Shown: in pieces, positions 14,071 through 20,608 of the stretch
Layout of the letters: each line of letters begins with the position of its first letter
Position numbering within the stretch: position 1 is the stretch's first letter
DNA from: CAYNFH01 sp964396385
Lineage (GTDB): Bacteria > Armatimonadota > Chthonomonadetes > Chthonomonadales > CAJBBX01
Assembly (NCBI GenBank): GCA_964396385.1
Contig: CAYNFH010000049.1
Coordinates: forward strand, 1 to 30,127
Length of the DNA: 30,127 nt
Direction of reading: 5' to 3'
Translations under genes and position numbers: made by a program
Notes under the pieces: model-generated
Database searches by the model: none
The model's input: only the letters and a program-made list of their open reading frames with translations
What the model was told of the DNA's origin: nothing

Positions 14071-16875
14071 ATGGAGTCCCCCGGCTCGGATGTTACGTTC
14101 CTCTTTACGGATATCGAGGGCAGCACCACGCTGTGGGACCACTATCCGGCGCGGATGCGTGAGGCCCTCGCCCGCCACGACGCCCTCCTCAGAAGCGCCA
14201 TAGAGAGCAACGGCGGCCGCGTCTTCAAGACCATGGGAGACGCGTTTTGCGCCGGATTCGCCACCCCGTCGGAAGCCGTTCAAGCGTCCATTGCGGCCCA
14301 GCGCGCACTCGAGCAGGTCAAGTGGCCTGCAGAGTGCCAGATCCGCGTGCGGATGGCCATCCATACCGGTCCCGCGTTCCTGCGGGACCGCGACTACTAC
14401 GGGCCGACCCTCAACCGGGTGGCGAGGCTCCTCTCGGCCGCTCATGGCGGCCAGGTTCTGGTCTCCGACGCCTGCGCGGAGCTTCTCCACCAGTCTCTGC
14501 CTTCCGGTGTCCATCTCCTCGATCTGGCCCGCCACCACCTTAAAGACCTTCAGGAGCCGGAGCGCATCTGGCAGATCGTAGCCGACGGCCTCCGCATAGA
14601 GTTCCCTCCTCTTCGGTCGCTCCATGAGCTTCCGAACAACCTGCCCGCCACGCTGACTAGCTTCGTGGGCCGGGAGAGGGAGATCGCCCAGGTCAAGTCG
14701 CTGCTCGCTTCTACGCGGCTTCTTACGCTTACAGGTCCTGGCGGCACGGGCAAGACGCGATTGGCGGTCCAGGTTGCGGAAGACCTGCTGGAGGAGTACC
14801 AGGACGGCGTCTGGCTGGTGGAGCTGGCGTCGCTGACTCACGGCGCCTTCCTGTCCCAGGCGGTGGCCGCAGCACTCTGCTTGCGGGAAGAGCCGGGCCG
14901 TCCGCTGGCCGAGACTCTGTCGGAATATCTGGCCGGCAAGACCATCCTGCTCTTGCTGGACAACTGCGAGCACCTGCTGGAGGAGTGCGCCCCCCTGGTG
15001 CAGTCGCTGCTCCGCGGCTCCCGCACGGTGAGCGTGCTGGCCACCAGCCGGGAGCCACTTGGCATTGCGGGCGAGCAGACTTGGCGGGTCCCCAGCCTGA
15101 GCGTGCCGGCGCCCTCGCGCGGGGGCATGGACGCAAGTGCCCTGCTGCAGTACGAGGCCGTTCACCTCTTCCTGGAACGCGCGACCCTGGTCCAGCCGGC
15201 CTTCGCGCTCACGGACGAGAATGTGGCGGCCGTTTGCGAGCTCTGCCGCCAGTTGGACGGCATTCCGCTTGCCATTGAGCTTGCGGCAGCCCGCGTCAAG
15301 GCCACGTCTGTGGAGCAGATCACAGCTCGGCTGAACGATCGCTTCCGCCTCCTCACCGGCGGCAGCCGCACCGCGCTGCCCCGGCAGCAGACCCTCCGCG
15401 GGCTCATCGATTGGAGCTACGACCTGCTCTCCGAGGAGGAGCGCGCGGCGCTCTGCCGGTGCTCCGTCTTCTCCGGCGGCTGGACACTCGAAGCCGCCGA
15501 GGCCGTCTGTGCCAGTACAGAGGGGGAGAAGGGCAGAAGAGGAGAAGAGGAGTCTCCGGAATCCGGACCTTCAACCTTCAACCGGGGTGCCCAGCCCCGC
15601 CACCGGTCCGAGGGGCTGGGACAACCTTCAACCCAGTCCTCTCACCTCTCACCTCTCACCTCTCACCTGACCTCCTACGATCTCCTCGACCTCCTCACCC
15701 AGCTCGTGGACAAGTCTCTCATCACGTACGAAGAGCGCGGGGGCGCGGGACGCTACTCCATGCTGGAGACCGTACGCGCGTACGCTCGGGAGAAGCTGGA
15801 AGAGTCCGGGACCGCCGCGGAGACCCGGGCGCGGCATCGAGCCTACTTCCTCCGTATGGCCACGGAAGCGGACCAGTGGCTCACCGGTCCCGACCAGGCC
15901 CGCTGGCTGGATCAGGTGGACCGAGAGCACGACAACGTACGCGCGGCCTTGGACGGCAACATGGCGAACGACCCGGACGCGGCCCTGCGGATGGCCGCGG
16001 CATTGGGCCGATTTTGGTCCATCCGCGGGTATCTCACGGAGGGACGCAAGTGGCTAAAGCAGGCGCTGGCCACCAGCACCGAAGACGATCCCGTGCTGCG
16101 CGGCCGGGCTCTGGATGCCCTTGCTAATCTCACCAGGGATGCAGCCGATTTCGCCGAGGCGCGTACGCTCTATGAGGAGGCGCTCCGCATGCACCGGCAG
16201 AGCGCAGACCTGCGCGGGGAAGCCACCACGCTAACCGGCCTGGGCAACATGGCGCGCTACCTGGCCGATTACGAATCCTCCTCGCGCTACCACCTGCAGG
16301 CGCTGGCGCTGCGCCGGGCGCTCGGGGACGCCCGCGGGATCGCCGTCTCCCTCACCAATCTGAGCATCGTGGCCTTGATGCAAAAGGAGTACACCCAGGC
16401 GAGGGAGATGGTAGAGGAGAGTCTGGCCCTCTTCCGTAAAGACGGCAACCGTCACGGGACGGCCACCGCCCTGACAAACCTGGCCAGCATCGCGTCCGCC
16501 ATGGGGGCGGAGCCCTCCGAAGCCATCGCCCTGGAGATGGAGAGCCTGGAGATCAAACGCGAGATAGGTGACAAGGTGGGCATCTCCGTCTCACTGTACA
16601 ACCTGGGCTCGGCCCGGATGGCGCAGGGTGACCCGGAGGAGGCAGCGCGGCTGCTGGGCGCCTTCAGCGCGCTCAGGGAGGAGATAGGAGCGCCCGTTAC
16701 GCCCGCGGAACGGGAAGAGTATGAGCGCACCGTCGCTGTCGCTCGCGAGACGCTGGGCGACGAGCGGTTCGCGCGGGCATGGGAGACCGGCCGCGCCCTC
16801 GGAGCGCACTGCGACTTCCGCGTCGCCGTCTCCGCCGTCCCTGCCGGTACGGCCCCGGTTTCACAAAGTACTTAG
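14071..16875 (+). CDS. Class III nucleotidyl cyclase-domain / STAND ATPase / TPR regulator
   Basis: 934 residues. About 5-180 is a class III adenylate/guanylate cyclase homology domain: VTFLFTDIEGST (metal Asp14), VFKTMGDAF (Lys53, Asp57) and RMAIHTGPA. About 205-480 is a STAND NTPase with Walker A GPGGTGKT (222-229), Walker B ILLLLDN (Asp297), and GIPLAIELAAAR. Winged-helix-like sequence (LIDWSYDLLSEEER) follows, then about six TPR repeats from residue 570 on. Such proteins are signalling hubs in which the TPRs sense and the ATPase switches. Many of their cyclase domains bind rather than make cyclic nucleotides, so activity is uncertain. Residues about 484-533 are encoded by a repeat element inserted where relatives run directly from VCA into the DLLDLLTQLVDKSL helix. 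The tail after FARAWETGRAL also departs from the family. GGAG lies nine bases before the start. Confidence 0.88.
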   Translation: MESPGSDVTFLFTDIEGSTTLWDHYPARMREALARHDALLRSAIESNGGRVFKTMGDAFCAGFATPSEAVQASIAAQRALEQVKWPAECQIRVRMAIHTGPAFLRDRDYYGPTLNRVARLLSAAHGGQVLVSDACAELLHQSLPSGVHLLDLARHHLKDLQEPERIWQIVADGLRIEFPPLRSLHELPNNLPATLTSFVGREREIAQVKSLLASTRLLTLTGPGGTGKTRLAVQVAEDLLEEYQDGVWLVELASLTHGAFLSQAVAAALCLREEPGRPLAETLSEYLAGKTILLLLDNCEHLLEECAPLVQSLLRGSRTVSVLATSREPLGIAGEQTWRVPSLSVPAPSRGGMDASALLQYEAVHLFLERATLVQPAFALTDENVAAVCELCRQLDGIPLAIELAAARVKATSVEQITARLNDRFRLLTGGSRTALPRQQTLRGLIDWSYDLLSEEERAALCRCSVFSGGWTLEAAEAVCASTEGEKGRRGEEESPESGPSTFNRGAQPRHRSEGLGQPSTQSSHLSPLTSHLTSYDLLDLLTQLVDKSLITYEERGGAGRYSMLETVRAYAREKLEESGTAAETRARHRAYFLRMATEADQWLTGPDQARWLDQVDREHDNVRAALDGNMANDPDAALRMAAALGRFWSIRGYLTEGRKWLKQALATSTEDDPVLRGRALDALANLTRDAADFAEARTLYEEALRMHRQSADLRGEATTLTGLGNMARYLADYESSSRYHLQALALRRALGDARGIAVSLTNLSIVALMQKEYTQAREMVEESLALFRKDGNRHGTATALTNLASIASAMGAEPSEAIALEMESLEIKREIGDKVGISVSLYNLGSARMAQGDPEEAARLLGAFSALREEIGAPVTPAEREEYERTVAVARETLGDERFARAWETGRALGAHCDFRVAVSAVPAGTAPVSQST
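15520..15669. repeat. STRR-like element 5, inside the cyclase/STAND gene, with a nested hairpin
   Basis: Octamers of the AGAAGAGG type, spacer CCGGAATCCGGA, and heptamers CCTTCAA x2. A hairpin insert (TGCCCAGCCCC ... GGGGCTGGGA) follows, then the heptamer CCTTCAA again and CTCTCAC x4. The hairpin is flanked on both sides by AACCTTCAACC, which looks like a target duplication or an exact insertion into the tandem array. It is in frame, about 50 codons. Confidence 0.8.
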
Positions 16876-16882
16876 AAGTTCA

Positions 16883-16980
16883 TCCGGCAGGTTCTTTGCA
16901 CTTTCCGCAGTCCCCGCAGGGGGACTTGGTGTTCTTGTTGCCCGCGACCTTAGTCGCCGGGGCACAGCCGCCGGACGTCA
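16883..16980. repeat. 98-bp two-hairpin interspersed repeat, copy 1
   Basis: About 90% identical by eye, without gaps, to 23679-23776. It contains GTCCCC/GCAG/GGGGAC and a second stem TGCCC-GCGAC / CTTA / GTCGC-c-GGGGCA. It starts just after the cyclase/STAND stop and could work as its terminator. It reaches almost to the stop of the opposing small gene at 17001. Confidence 0.8.
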
Positions 16981-17000
16981 GTATTCACCGGATGCGCCAA

Positions 17001-17252
17001 TTACGGCGTTGGCGTAGGCTCCTTTAGGAAGTCCTCCTTCGGGACGGAGTAGGGCGGCTCCATATCCAGCAGCTTCATCACCCGGATAGAGGAGAAGGGG
17101 AACAGCAGCATCTCGCCATTATCCTTGGCAAGCTGCACCCAGGTCTGGTCCATCTGCACCAGCGTCCCGGTATCCGTATGCTCGCTCCCCCCTCCCACGC
17201 TGCTGATAATGGTCACGTGGCGGCCGGCGAAGGATGCTGCAAATGCGCTCAT
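17001..17252 (-). CDS. Small Sm/Hfq-like beta-barrel protein of unknown function
   Basis: 83 residues from the ATG at 17252 (GGAG nine bases upstream); a longer upstream frame is GC-rich and not protein-like. The pattern is FAGRHVTIIS, a Gly/Ser loop, TDTGTLVQMDQTWVQLAKDNGEMLLFPFSSIRVMKLLD. It alternates short strands and turns like an Sm/LSm fold, with the final strand in the place of an Sm2 motif. It ends with a Pro-rich tail (EPTPTP). No named family is recognised. An RNA-binding or structural role is only suggested by the strand pattern. It is a single gene whose stop abuts a copy of the 98-bp repeat. Confidence 0.6.
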   Translation of the reverse strand: MSAFAASFAGRHVTIISSVGGGSEHTDTGTLVQMDQTWVQLAKDNGEMLLFPFSSIRVMKLLDMEPPYSVPKEDFLKEPTPTP

Positions 17253-17304
17253 TGATGTCGTCTCCGTTACACGGTCGGCTCGGAAGTGACCCGACACAAG
17301 CGTG

Positions 17305-17330
17305 CGCCTGCCGGGTGGGCCCGGCAGGCG
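17305..17330. other. GC-rich 11-bp stem-loop
   Basis: CGCCTGCCGGG, loop TGGG, CCCGGCAGGCG. It lies 53-78 bases upstream of the Sm-like start on the minus strand, so it would fall in its leader or promoter region. There is no U-tract in either direction. Beyond it, 17340-17555 has no gene or repeat that I can recognise. Confidence 0.5.
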
Positions 17331-17555
17331 GGGAATGGAACGATAAGTAAGCGCCCGCGGGTGAATCCGATGCGGGGGCATCGACAAGCGACTGGGCGAA
17401 TCCCGACGATCATGGCCGGAAGCGCCCGGGCGGAACGGGGTCCGGGCGTTCGATCCGTCGCGGCCCCGCGGGCAGATTCACCAAGAAGACGGAATGTGGT
17501 GCGAATTGTTCCAGATTGTGATTAAGAACGGAAGACGCATGGCGGAGGTCGCGAA

Positions 17556-17652
17556 CCACGAAGACACCAAGACTCTAGACTCCTGCTTTCTTCGTGTCTT
17601 TGTGCCTTGGTGGTGAATCCGTCCGTCCTCCGTCTGCCGTCGTCCGTCCAGG
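17556..17652. repeat. STRR-like element 6
   Basis: The left part AACCACGAAGACACCAAG is inverted relative to CTTGGTGGT and CTTCGTGTCTTTGTG on the right. Heptamers GTCCGTC CTCCGTC TGCCGTC GTCCGTC follow. It is fully intergenic, upstream of the sigma-factor promoter. Confidence 0.7.
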
Positions 17653-17712
17653 AATGTCCCCGGATTCCTGGTAACACCTCCGGGCGAACTCCAGTATAAA
17701 GAGGTGCGGGCT

Positions 17713-17740
17713 TCCACAGGGCCGCCGCGCGTGGTATAAT
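17713..17740 (+). promoter_or_regulatory. Promoter with consensus -10 inside a palindrome, ahead of the sigma-factor leader
   Basis: A perfect TATAAT at 17735-17740 with a weak -35 (TCCACA, 16 bases upstream). The -10 is the centre of GGTAT-A-ATACC, which is embedded in near-symmetric GC runs (GGCCGCCGCGCG ... GGCGCGCGGCC). A repressor or autoregulatory operator over the -10 is plausible. Transcription would start near 17747. Confidence 0.6.
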
Positions 17741-17746
17741 ACCGGC

Positions 17747-17877
17747 GCGCGGCCTCATGGGGCGCGTCACCACAAACCAATATCCCCGATCCCGGCCCCG
17801 TCCGTCGGTATCGGTTTCCAGGCCTAGAGCGCCAGAGTGGACACGGATTGCCGTGTACGCTCGGGCGCTTTTTTTAT
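17747..17877 (+). ncRNA. Candidate small RNA or attenuated leader of the ECF sigma gene
   Basis: The stretch between the promoter and a strong intrinsic terminator is about 130 nt with no convincing ORF. A stem CCGATcCCG/CGGtATCGG (about 17785-17813) precedes the terminator. Either a free sRNA is made, or the terminator controls read-through into the sigma gene that starts 80 bases later. A leader ORF from ATG 17757 would be 64 residues and Arg/Pro-rich; I consider it unlikely. No known riboswitch consensus was recognised. Confidence 0.45.
17827..17877 (+). terminator. Strong intrinsic terminator upstream of the ECF sigma gene
   Basis: Stem AGCGCC-a-GAGTG-g-ACACGG, loop ATTG, CCGTGT-a-CGCTC-g-GGCGCT: 17 pairs with two mismatches, running directly into T7. 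It stands between a TATAAT promoter and the sigma-factor start, the usual position of an attenuator. Confidence 0.85.
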
Positions 17878-17956
17878 GTCTGCCCGGCCTGTACACCTCC
17901 GGCGCAGTGTTCCGCATCCAGCGCCGCAGATACACGATGGAAGGAAGGTAGAAGAC

Positions 17957-18619
17957 ATGCACGAACCGGTCGCCCTGACGCGATACAGCCACTCCGGCCG
18001 CACAGCCCGTGGCGCCGCATCCACCCCCCGGCCGACGACCGACGACCGTCTCTTGATAGAGGCATGCCGCCGTGGCGATCCCGCCTCCTGGGACGCACTC
18101 ATCAGGCGTTATGAGAAATCCGTCTATAAGTTTGCCTACACCCTCGCCCGTAACTATGACGATGCCGCCGACATCGCCGGCCAGGTCTTCCTGAGGCTCT
18201 ACGAGAATATCCACACCTTCCGCAACGAATCCAACTTTACGTCCTGGCTCTTCCGCATCGTCCGCAACGTCTACGTGGACACCTGCATCCGCGCCCCGCA
18301 CCGCGCCCACCTCTCGCTGGACGAAGGCCTGGACATGGAGGGCGATATGCTCATGCATGAGGTGCCGGACACGGCCCCCTCTCCGGAGCAGAAGTATCTG
18401 GAGAGCGAGAAGAAGATGGTGCTGGACAAGGCCATCCGCCACCTGCCCCAGTACCAGCGGCGCATGATGGAGATGTACCACGCGGAAGGCCGCTCCTACG
18501 AGGAGATCGCCCGCCTCACAGGGCTTAGCCTGGGAACTGTGAAGTCGCGCCTCTCCCGCGCCCGCCAGATGCTGCGGGAGCGCCTCGCCTTCGTGGAGGA
18601 GACTCTGGTTCAAGCCTAG
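17957..18619 (+). CDS. ECF-type RNA polymerase sigma factor (sigma-70 family, RpoE-like)
   Basis: 220 residues from the ATG at 17957, with GGAAGG upstream; the frame opening at 17837 would start within the terminator and is rejected. A disordered N-terminus of about 35 residues precedes region 2. Region 2 has LLIEACRRGDPASWDALIRRY, then DDAADIAGQVFLRLYENIHTF and FTSWLFRIVRNVYVD (the -10 recognition helix). An acidic linker leads to region 4, LPQYQRRMMEMYHAEGRSYEEIARLTG, and the helix-turn-helix LSLGTVKSRLSRAR for the -35. It redirects RNA polymerase to a stress or envelope regulon. No anti-sigma factor with a zinc motif lies next to it, which is unusual. Control may instead work through the attenuator-like leader. 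A terminator follows, so it is probably monocistronic. Confidence 0.92.
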   Translation: MHEPVALTRYSHSGRTARGAASTPRPTTDDRLLIEACRRGDPASWDALIRRYEKSVYKFAYTLARNYDDAADIAGQVFLRLYENIHTFRNESNFTSWLFRIVRNVYVDTCIRAPHRAHLSLDEGLDMEGDMLMHEVPDTAPSPEQKYLESEKKMVLDKAIRHLPQYQRRMMEMYHAEGRSYEEIARLTGLSLGTVKSRLSRARQMLRERLAFVEETLVQA

Positions 18620-18646
18620 AGTTCGGGGTTCAGGATTCCGGATCCC
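18617..18646. repeat. Partial STRR-like element 7 at the sigma-factor stop
   Basis: GAGTTCG GGGTTCA GGATTCC GGATCCC are heptamers starting at the TAG stop, with the same GATTCCGG core as the other elements. It is short, so the assignment is tentative. Confidence 0.4.
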
Positions 18647-18681
18647 GCGGCACGGCGGCAGCCGCGTATACAAACCATAGG

Positions 18682-18726
18682 GAGGGTTGAGGCTAGGAAC
18701 TTAGGTGCCCAGCCCGACCCTCTTTT
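18682..18726 (+). terminator. Intrinsic terminator after the sigma-factor gene
   Basis: GAGGGTTGaGGCT pairs with AGCCcGACCCTC (one U-G pair and small bulges), with a loop of about 16 bases, followed by TTTT. It ends 22 bases before the next start, so the following gene pair needs read-through or its own promoter. Confidence 0.65.
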
Positions 18727-18748
18727 GCTGTGAGGAGAATCGTCGGCT

Positions 18749-19138
18749 ATGAGCAACGCGGTGCTTCCAGATTGGTGGTTGGTCCTTTCCGCCATCTGCT
18801 TTGGCTTTTCCATTCTGCTCAATTTCGTCCTCATCATTGTTTCCGTTGTGGCCTGGACCAAGATTAGCCCGCTCCTCACTGAAGCCAAGAGCCAGGTAAA
18901 GCAGGTGGGAGACAAGGCCACGGACATCACCACCACGGCCAAAGACACCGTGCAGAAAGTGCACGACCGGGCGGATCAGATCCTGGGTACCGCCGAGCAA
19001 GCCAGTTCGCAGGTCACGCAGAGGATCGGCGCCGCGAGCGCGGCCCTCACGGCGGTGTTCGTGGTGCTGCGGATCGCCGCGTTCGCGCGGGGCATGATGC
19101 ACCACGACGCCAAGCATGAGCGCCGCGCCAGAACCTGA
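18749..19138 (+). CDS. Membrane-anchored coiled-coil protein (DUF948-like)
   Basis: 129 residues from the ATG at 18749 (GAGGAG upstream). Residues about 8-35 (WWLVLSAICFGFSILLNFVLIIVSVVAW) are one transmembrane helix. Residues 38-95 form a charged heptad-type helix rich in Lys, Asp and Thr (LLTEAKSQVKQVGDKATDI ... VQKVHDRADQIL), as in DUF948/YtxH-type proteins. A second hydrophobic stretch (ALTAVFVVLRIAAFARG) lies near the C-terminus, before a basic tail. Its end overlaps the permease frame by 23 bases if that starts at 19116. It is probably an envelope or stress-associated scaffold; no enzymatic motif is seen. Confidence 0.7.
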   Translation: MSNAVLPDWWLVLSAICFGFSILLNFVLIIVSVVAWTKISPLLTEAKSQVKQVGDKATDITTTAKDTVQKVHDRADQILGTAEQASSQVTQRIGAASAALTAVFVVLRIAAFARGMMHHDAKHERRART

Positions 19139-20444
19139 CGCCGAGGATTACAGCGCCGCGCGCAGGGCGGCCCAAGCCCCCTTCCCTGACCTCCCCCCTG
19201 AGAGGGGGGAGGTGGCCGAAGGCCGGTGGGGGGCCGTGCCGCGCGCCATGCGCCGCTGGATCTGGTCCATCCTCGGCATCGCGGCGCTCCTCTACATCGC
19301 CTACCTGGTCCGCGACATCTGGCTGCCGCTCGCCATCGCGTTCCTCATCGCCATGGTGCTGGACCCGGTGGTGGACCGCATGGAGCGGCGCGGATGGTCC
19401 CGCCTCACCGCCACGCTCCTCATCTTTGTTGCCTTCATCGCCGGTCTAGGAGCCCTCCTCTACTTCGCCATACCGCCCGTCATGGCGCAGGCCGGCGATC
19501 TCTACGGCAAAGTGAGCCAGTACATTCCTTTCCCCGGCAGGCAGAAGGCGGCCGAAGAGGCCATTGCCCACGCCCTTCACCGCGCCAGGATTGGGGGATT
19601 CGCGCAAACGGCCGTCCTGCGGGCCGCTGGCCAGGCAGGCGACACGTTGGCCCGCTCCGGCGCGTGGATAGCCGACCATGCCATGGCGGTGGCCTCTAAC
19701 CTGGTGTGGCTGGTCATCATACCCATCGTCACCTTCTACGCGCTCAAGGACTTCCACCTCATCCTCGCCAAATCCATGCTGCTGGTGCCCAGGGAACGGC
19801 GCGACTTCGTCCAGTCCATGGTCAGCGAGGTGACCACTATCTTTGCCAGGTTCCTGCGCGGGCTGATGCTGGTCTCCTTCCTGAACGGCTTGGCCACCTG
19901 GCTGCTGCTGCTCATCTTGCGGACCCCCAACGCCTTTACGCTGGGCGCCATCGCGGGGGTCCTCTACTCCGTGCCGTACTTCGGGCCGCTGGTCACCATT
20001 CTGCTGGTAGCGGGTGTGGCGTTCCTTCATGGCGGCTTGAGCTACACGCTGCTGGTGGTCGCCGCCAACATCCTGCTGCACCAGCTCCTTTTCGACCAGG
20101 TGATCACCCCCCGCATTCTCGGCGGACACGTGGGCCTGCACCCCATCCTGAGCATCATCGCGCTTTTAGTGGGCAACCTGCTGCTCGGCATCATCGGCAT
20201 GCTGCTCGCCGTCCCCGTCGCCGCCAGCATCCAGCTCGTGGTGCTCACGCTCGTGCCCAAGCTGAGCCAGGAGATCGATATATCTACCACCCTCCACAAT
20301 GGCGCCGCCGAAGTGAAGGTGCGGGAGGAGGAGACCAAGGAGGAGCACGTGGAGCGGGATGCCACGGAGGAGCTGCACGGCTCCGTCATTCAGGCGGTAG
20401 AGGCCATAGAGGCGAAAGCGGCCGATGACCAGACGGCAGCATGA
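19116..20444 (+). CDS. AI-2E family permease (PerM/TqsA type)
   Basis: 442 residues from the ATG at 19116; a start at GTG 19236 or ATG 19248 (MRRWIWSILG) is equally possible. The first transmembrane helix follows at once, and the intervening codons are largely a palindromic repeat. The core has the family layout: paired N-terminal helices (AALLYIAYLVRDIWLPLAIAF, FLIAMVLDPVVDRMERRG), an extracytoplasmic segment, and a C-terminal membrane half. That half holds IIPIVTFYALKDF, LRGLMLVSFLNGLATW, YSVPYFGPLV and the conserved DQVITPRILGGHVGLHPI. Family members export small molecules or ions; quorum-signal transport is proven for only a few. A long acidic tail (EEETKEEHVERDATEELHG) is cytoplasmic. 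It is likely cotranscribed with the coiled-coil membrane protein. The true substrate is unknown. Confidence 0.87.
   Translation: MSAAPEPDAEDYSAARRAAQAPFPDLPPERGEVAEGRWGAVPRAMRRWIWSILGIAALLYIAYLVRDIWLPLAIAFLIAMVLDPVVDRMERRGWSRLTATLLIFVAFIAGLGALLYFAIPPVMAQAGDLYGKVSQYIPFPGRQKAAEEAIAHALHRARIGGFAQTAVLRAAGQAGDTLARSGAWIADHAMAVASNLVWLVIIPIVTFYALKDFHLILAKSMLLVPRERRDFVQSMVSEVTTIFARFLRGLMLVSFLNGLATWLLLLILRTPNAFTLGAIAGVLYSVPYFGPLVTILLVAGVAFLHGGLSYTLLVVAANILLHQLLFDQVITPRILGGHVGLHPILSIIALLVGNLLLGIIGMLLAVPVAASIQLVVLTLVPKLSQEIDISTTLHNGAAEVKVREEETKEEHVERDATEELHGSVIQAVEAIEAKAADDQTAA
19177..19236. repeat. REP-like palindromic element over the permease 5' end
   Basis: ACCTCCCCCCT/GAG/AGGGGGGAGGT is a perfect 11-bp stem, followed by GGCC-GAA-GGCC and then GGTGGGGG, which can pair with CCCCCTTCC before the first stem. 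This cloverleaf-like layout is a widespread bacterial interspersed repeat type. If the permease starts at 19116 the element is translated as about 20 residues (FPDLPPERGEVAEGRWG); if at 19236 it serves as the 5' leader. Confidence 0.7.
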
Positions 20445-20573
20445 GGAGACGGTTTTCGGTGTTCCATTTTCGACCTTCGACCGCGCCGATGAGAGGATCA
20501 ACTGCTGGTAGGGCACTCTGTACGCCAACAATCACATAGAATCCAGTAGCAGTGGACGTTGCCCGGCGCCCTG

Positions 20574-20608
20574 CCAATTCGAAAATTGAAAATCGAAAAT
20601 TGAAAATG
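20574..20608. repeat. STRR-like AAAATYG heptamer array supplying a start codon
   Basis: CCAATTC then GAAAATT GAAAATC GAAAATT GAAAATG. The last unit contains the ATG of the next gene. It is the same family as 23274-23308. The gap before it (20445-20573) has no other visible signal. Confidence 0.8.

Noticed and set aside
14014..15165. 383-codon minus-strand ORF over the cyclase/STAND gene
   Set aside because: Shadow of the cyclase and Walker motifs. Its N-terminal part has no signal, domain or ribosome site.
17440..17480. GTTCGATCC string resembling a tRNA T-loop
   Set aside because: The flanking bases do not form a T-stem, and no acceptor, D or anticodon arm can be built around it.
17757..17951. 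64-codon leader ORF between the promoter and the sigma factor
   Set aside because: No ribosome site, Arg/Pro-rich, and it crosses the terminator stem. It is more likely untranslated leader.
17522..18673. 383-codon minus-strand ORF over the sigma factor
   Set aside because: The plus strand encodes a complete ECF sigma factor. The reverse frame also runs through the terminator and a repeat.
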